Shown piece after piece: positions 15,689 to 18,398 of a stretch of 18,398 bases of DNA. The translations under genes were made by a program, and so were the position numbers. Under the pieces are notes generated by a model. The model was not told the DNA's origin. It made no database searches and worked only from the letters and a program-made list of their open reading frames with translations. The stretch is from Microscillaceae bacterium (lineage in GTDB: Bacteria > Bacteroidota > Bacteroidia > Cytophagales > Microscillaceae): the NCBI GenBank assembly GCA_003483885.1, contig DMXI01000541.1, forward strand, positions 1-18,398. Reading direction: 5' to 3'. The stretch's first letter is position 1. Every line of letters starts with the position of its first letter.

Positions 15689-17185
15689 ATGAAAAATACT
15701 TATATACAATTTCTAAGTTGTTTTTTGATTTCTTTCAGCCTATTTGCTCAAGATGCAAAAACACCTTCATTTGAATGGCCAGATCACAACGTATCAGTTA
15801 TTTTTAAAGATTTTTTAGTAGCCTATAATAGTAATGATGTTAAAAACATTGAAGCATACGCCCAAAAGTACCATACTCGCCCCTCAAGGATGGCTCGTAG
15901 AATGCAACAGCTTTTTACCCAATATGGTAAGTTACAACCATATGCGGTAACTGCTCAAAGAAAAGATCGCCTGGGGCTTTGGCTTTTGGGACAAGACACC
16001 AAAAACTGGATAGAAGTTATGCTGGTTACCAATAAAACCGGTGACAAAATCAGGGGAACTGGAATGATGCGAGGAATGCGCCCCAAGGGATTGCTGCCTC
16101 CTTACAAAGCAATGGCTCCCAACAAAATGAAGCCCCATTTGGCTGCCTACCTTCAGAAACTAAGCCAGCAGGATCATTTTTCGGGAGCAGTATTGGTTGC
16201 CAAAGGAGATCAGATTTTGTTTGAGGGCGCTTATGGCGACCGAAACAAGCAAAAAGGTTTTAAAAACAACTTGAATACAACTTTTTGTCTGGCTTCTACC
16301 ACCAAAACATTTACCGCAGTAGCCATTGCCCAATTGGCCGAAAAAGGTAAGCTTAAGTTTACTGACTTCATTAGTAAATACATTCCCGAATATCCCAAAG
16401 ACATTGCCCAACAGGTTACCATTCATCATTTGCTTACCCATACTTCGGGCATAGAATTGGATGATTATGCCCCATTTAACCAAGCTGTACAAAAAGCACG
16501 TAATGTAGAAGATTTGCTCAAAGCCCAATTGAAATACATGGACCATATGAATGAAAACCGTCGCAAAAACTTCAAGGTGCTGAACAAACACGACTACTCT
16601 AATGAAAACTTCAGTCTTTTGGGGGTGATCATAGAGCGAGTAAGTGGGATGTCTTATGCCCAATACCTCGAGCAAAACATTTTTAAACCTGTAGGAATGA
16701 CTCGCTCTTATGCTGATTATACTAAACTGGCTCAAGACCAAAATCACGCGATGGGTTATACTTTTTATGACAAAAACCGCAAGTTTAACCCCAATCAAAG
16801 ACAGGAAAACACGGCTTACAACGATGCAATCGCTTCTCCAGCGGGCGGGGTATACAGCTCGGTAAGAGATTTATACAAATATTTTAGAGCCATCAATACT
16901 GGCCAATTACTCGGCCCTGCTATGCAAGCCACCTTGCTTAAAAAACATGTCAAGACGTTTGACTTTAAGGAGATTGATATTTCTGAAAGTTATTGCTATG
17001 GTTTTGAAACCCGACGCACTGGTAAGGTGGAGCACATTGGCCATACAGGCAGAAAAGTGGGTGTAGGCTCTCGTTTTGAGTATTTTCCAGCACAAGACAT
17101 GTACGTGATTGTGTTGAGCAATTATGGCTTTCCTGCACATAATCCAGCTAGTCATATCCGGGATTTGATAGAACCGAATGATTAA
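15689..17185 (+). CDS. Exported beta-lactamase-fold serine hydrolase
   Basis: This is a penicillin-binding-protein/class C beta-lactamase-like hydrolase (PF00144 type), probably acting on peptides or esters in the periplasm. The 498-residue protein has a signal peptide cut after SLFA (about residue 20). An N-terminal domain (about 25-130; FEWPDHNVSVIFKDFLVAYN) resembles NTF2-like modules found in other such hydrolases. The hydrolase domain follows (about 150-490) with S203-T-T-K206 (the SXXK nucleophile motif), Y303-S-N305 (YXN) and H452-T-G454 (HTG). LLTHTSGI and ASPAGGVYSSVRDLYKY are also family hallmarks. All three catalytic motifs are intact, so an active enzyme is likely. Many relatives are esterases or D-aminopeptidases, so antibiotic hydrolysis should not be assumed. 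It lies downstream of the lipoprotein amidohydrolase. Confidence 0.92.
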   Translation: MKNTYIQFLSCFLISFSLFAQDAKTPSFEWPDHNVSVIFKDFLVAYNSNDVKNIEAYAQKYHTRPSRMARRMQQLFTQYGKLQPYAVTAQRKDRLGLWLLGQDTKNWIEVMLVTNKTGDKIRGTGMMRGMRPKGLLPPYKAMAPNKMKPHLAAYLQKLSQQDHFSGAVLVAKGDQILFEGAYGDRNKQKGFKNNLNTTFCLASTTKTFTAVAIAQLAEKGKLKFTDFISKYIPEYPKDIAQQVTIHHLLTHTSGIELDDYAPFNQAVQKARNVEDLLKAQLKYMDHMNENRRKNFKVLNKHDYSNENFSLLGVIIERVSGMSYAQYLEQNIFKPVGMTRSYADYTKLAQDQNHAMGYTFYDKNRKFNPNQRQENTAYNDAIASPAGGVYSSVRDLYKYFRAINTGQLLGPAMQATLLKKHVKTFDFKEIDISESYCYGFETRRTGKVEHIGHTGRKVGVGSRFEYFPAQDMYVIVLSNYGFPAHNPASHIRDLIEPND

Positions 17186-17209
17186 TTTTTAAAATTTTTG
17201 ACCGAAAGC

Positions 17210-17240
17210 TTGCCAGTTAACTAGTCGATCCTTACATTTG
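17210..17240 (+). promoter_or_regulatory. Bacteroidota-type promoter of tRNA-Ala
   Basis: TTG at 17210-17212 and TACATTTG at 17233-17240 match the TTG / TAnnTTTG consensus with a 20-nt spacer. The -7 box ends 16 bases before the tRNA 5' end. This is the best promoter match in the window. Confidence 0.7.
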
Positions 17241-17256
17241 CAATCCTTTCACACTT

Positions 17257-17330
17257 GGGGGATTAGCTCAGTTGGCTAGAGCGTTTGACTGGCAGTCAAA
17301 AGGCCGGCGGTTCGAATCCGCCATTCTCCA
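17257..17330 (+). tRNA. tRNA-Ala (anticodon GGC)
   Basis: A complete cloverleaf can be drawn. The acceptor is GGGGGAT (17257-17263) with ATTCTCC (17323-17329). The D arm is GCTC/GAGC. The anticodon stem is TTTGA (17284-17288) with TCAAA (17296-17300) around loop CTGGCAG, giving anticodon GGC at 17291-17293. The T arm is GGCGG-TTCGAAT-CCGCC and the discriminator is A17330. The third acceptor pair is G-U, the alanine identity element. CCA is not encoded (the sequence continues CTA). Promoter and terminator flank it closely. Confidence 0.96.
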
Positions 17331-17343
17331 CTAAGTGATTCGT

Positions 17344-17384
17344 AAACCTCTGTAAATGAAATATTTACAGAGGTTTTTTATTTT
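17344..17384 (+). terminator. tRNA-Ala terminator
   Basis: The arms AAACCTCTGTAAAT (17344-17357) and ATTTACAGAGGTTT (17363-17376) are perfect complements over 14 bp, with a 5-nt loop and a T-rich tail. The stop codon of the convergent small gene (17378) sits in the tail. A decayed copy of this hairpin lies at 17921-17957. Confidence 0.9.
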
Positions 17385-17605
17385 ATTAGTCCATCCAACT
17401 TTTCTTTTCGTTCTTCTTCGGTCATTTTGTCAAGTGTATCTACCAATACCTTTATATCAGTATCTTGAGGTAACCCCAATCTTTCGGCTACTTTATTTTT
17501 GAGTGCTATCAAACGTGGGTCTTTTTTACTGGCTTCTCTCTGTTGGTACAATCTTTTGCGGGTTTTCCCCAACTCTGTATAAAAAATTTCTTCTAGTGTT
17601 TTCAT
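17378..17605 (-). CDS. Small charged protein of unknown function (75 aa)
   Basis: The protein runs from an ATG at 17605 and is almost wholly helical and charged: MKTLEEIFYTELGKTRKRLY, a basic middle (KKDPRLIALKNKVAERLGLP), then VLVDTLDKMTEEERKEKLDG. It has no signal peptide, membrane span or cysteine, and I recognise no family. It starts two bases after the stop of the other small gene, so the two are very probably co-transcribed and translationally coupled. It lies between the intact tRNA-Ala and the decayed tRNA copy, on the opposite strand, with its stop inside the tRNA terminator tail. A close two-gene pair of small proteins next to a tRNA could be a cassette cargo, but neither resembles a toxin or antitoxin known to me. 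Confidence 0.65.
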   Translation of the reverse strand: MKTLEEIFYTELGKTRKRLYQQREASKKDPRLIALKNKVAERLGLPQDTDIKVLVDTLDKMTEEERKEKLDGLIK

Positions 17606-17607
17606 TA

Positions 17608-17823
17608 TTAAGAGTTCATTAGATAATATAAAAATACTAATTCATTATTAATATCCCTGATATATTCTTTCCATTCTACTATATTCATTTCTGCATCTAC
17701 CCGATTTTTCCCTGCTAGTTCACCTCTTTTCAATAAATCTTGAAAAAAGTCTATTCTGTCCTCATAATCCTCTTTTTCTCTTTCCTTCTCATTAATAAAT
17801 TTTTGCAAATCTTCCTTTTCCAT
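17608..17823 (-). CDS. Small coiled-coil protein of unknown function (71 aa)
   Basis: The ATG at 17823 gives MEKEDLQKFINEKEREKEDY, and a TTG at 17850 would add nine residues. The first half is very rich in Glu and Lys with heptad-like spacing, predicting a coiled coil. The second half (DAEMNIVEWKEYIRDINNEL) continues helical and ends in a hydrophobic VFLYYLMNS, which could pack against a partner or another helix. There are no cysteines and no signal peptide. It is the first gene of the two-gene unit; its stop is two bases before the next start. The lysine and glutamate bias is compatible with a real small protein, but the AT-rich composition makes chance open frames possible, so support rests mainly on the tight coupling. 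Confidence 0.6.
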   Translation of the reverse strand: MEKEDLQKFINEKEREKEDYEDRIDFFQDLLKRGELAGKNRVDAEMNIVEWKEYIRDINNELVFLYYLMNS

Positions 17824-17871
17824 TTTTAACTTTTGATTAAATGGCTTCAATTTAATAGGCTAATATTACTA

Positions 17872-17909
17872 CAATCAAAAGGCTGCTGGCTTGAACCTGT
17901 CATTCTCTA
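17872..17909 (+). pseudogene. Decayed 3' half of a tRNA-Ala gene
   Basis: This stretch aligns without gaps to tRNA-Ala positions 17293-17330: CAATCAAAAGGC, TTGAA, CATTCTC and the final A are kept. Most differences are C in the intact gene versus T here, the pattern of unselected decay. The T arm has lost one pair (GCTGG / CTGTC). The similarity ends on the 5' side at the anticodon loop, so no 5' half exists. It continues on the 3' side through the terminator. Confidence 0.75.
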
Positions 17910-17920
17910 TAAGAAAGTTA

Positions 17921-17957
17921 TAAAACCCTGTAAGTAAAATATTTACGAGGTTTTCTT
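17921..17957 (+). pseudogene. Decayed copy of the tRNA-Ala terminator
   Basis: AAAACCCTGTAAGT and ATTTACGAGGTTTTC correspond to the tRNA terminator arms at 17344-17376 but with substitutions and a lost base, so the stem is now imperfect. It follows the decayed tRNA half at nearly the same spacing as in the intact locus. Confidence 0.65.
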
Positions 17958-18154
17958 TTCGAGATAGATAGTATCGAACTCTAATAAAACACGCCAAAAA
18001 CAGCCTCCATATTTCAACAATCATCAATAAATATAAAAGGCGACCTATCCAATAGTTATGGATGAATCGCTTTGTTTTTGGATAGTCCTCATTAAAAATG
18101 GATACTGCTCAGACCTAATGGTTAATTGGATGTTCTTCACGAACAATTTACCGT

Positions 18155-18254
18155 CGCAATCCTGACTATGTTGGATAATGGCTCCTATTCCAACTATTTC
18201 AAGAAGGATCTTTTCTTTAGCATGCCGCAATCCTGACTATGTTGGATAATGGCT
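18155..18254. repeat. 29-bp perfect direct repeat, two copies
   Basis: Copies at 18155-18183 and 18226-18254 begin CGCAATCCTGACTATG and end TTGGATAATGGCT. They are identical over 29 bases and are separated by 42 bases. Each contains a small inverted repeat, ATCC...GGAT. Similarity stops sharply on the left and fades quickly on the right. Confidence 0.85.
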
Positions 18255-18398
18255 TCTACAGGCAACCAAGTCAATAATAATCTAAAAAACTTCTTAAAAT
18301 TGACTTTTGCAAGGTTATTTACTCCAAAACAAATAATTCTATCACACTTATAACTGTAGCGAAAAGTACCCTCAGAGGCTAATAATCTACTTGGTGGA
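18194..18398 (-). other. Possible 3' fragment of a gene running in from the right edge
   Basis: A minus-strand frame is open from the window edge for 67 codons to a TAG at 18196-18194. It includes RYSYKCDRIICFGVNN, KVNFKKFFRLLLTWLPVEAI and IQHSQDCGMLKKRSFLK. The direct repeat supplies the AIIQHSQDC part. A second open frame on the same strand, shifted by one position, carries AIIQHSQDC again downstream. No family is recognised; it may be a decayed gene or chance. Confidence 0.2.

Larger units (their letters stand above)
17960..18398. other. Gene-poor accessory stretch
   Basis: No confident gene. It contains a 29-bp direct repeat (18155-18183 and 18226-18254) and an open minus-strand frame entering from the right edge. 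Short TGGAT/ATCCA motifs recur (for example near 18038-18055 and in both repeats). It looks like decayed DNA downstream of the tRNA locus. Confidence 0.4.

Noticed and set aside
16160..16798. 212-codon open frame antisense to the serine hydrolase
   Set aside because: It is fully covered by a gene with all catalytic motifs intact; the frame is long because of codon bias in that gene.
15689..17185. Antibiotic-resistance beta-lactamase
   Set aside because: SXXK, YXN and HTG motifs define only the broad fold; most such exported proteins with an extra N-terminal domain are esterases or peptidases, so no resistance role is claimed.
17378..17823. Classical toxin-antitoxin pair
   Set aside because: Size and coupling fit, but neither protein has recognisable toxin or DNA-binding antitoxin motifs.
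18155..18254. A CRISPR array made of two 29-bp repeats and one 42-bp spacer
   Set aside because: Only two units are seen, the spacer is long for such a repeat, no cas gene or leader is present, and the repeat reads as part of open frames. Kept only as a direct repeat.

Overview
The window looks like chromosomal DNA of a marine gliding Bacteroidota, probably a Cytophagales member of the Microscilla type. The reasons are the low GC content and the lack of strong Shine-Dalgarno sequences. A tRNA promoter also has the Bacteroidota form (TTG, 20 nt, TAnnTTTG). Family content agrees: an alternative GlmU-like transferase, zinc-independent L31, and a SiaC-like protein next to a SpoIIE-type phosphatase whose coiled coil leads into an 'INYAQRIQQAILP' motif. 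The genus is an inference; no rRNA or marker gene is present.

Layout. Positions 326-1990 (+) encode a secreted protein of unknown function, closed by a terminator. Positions 2191-4125 (+) hold a divergent sigma-70-like protein and a single-pass membrane protein that looks like an anti-sigma factor. Positions 4293-6847 (+) hold a two-component pair, a histidine kinase and an OmpR-type regulator. An 18-bp hairpin then separates these from a minus-strand group: a DUF1294 membrane protein, the GlmU-like protein, ribosomal protein L31 type B, and a three-gene secreted-protein operon (10452 down to 8884) made of a chagasin-like protein and two tandem paralogues sharing a GMGCWG motif.

Positions 10766-13402 (+) hold a SiaC-like phosphoprotein and, after a terminator, a multi-pass membrane PP2C/SpoIIE phosphatase. 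Together they suggest a partner-switching signalling module whose kinase is not in this window. A 56-residue zinc-ribbon gene (13599-13429, -) lies between the phosphatase and a lipoprotein amidohydrolase (13863-15551, +). A beta-lactamase-fold serine hydrolase follows (15689-17185, +).

The last 1.2 kb is the accessory part. A complete tRNA-Ala(GGC), with promoter and terminator, is followed by two small minus-strand coiled-coil genes. After these comes a decayed copy of the tRNA 3' half plus terminator, in the same orientation. This is the footprint expected of an old tRNA-targeted insertion or of a decayed tandem tRNA duplication. Beyond it is a gene-poor stretch with a 29-bp perfect direct repeat and a possible degraded reading frame running off the edge.

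The genes mostly form independent signalling and envelope units, not a single pathway. The most unusual items are the tRNA-flanked cassette, the CX4C secreted paralogue operon, the SiaC/phosphatase pair without its kinase, and the sigma-like protein with an enlarged C-terminal region.
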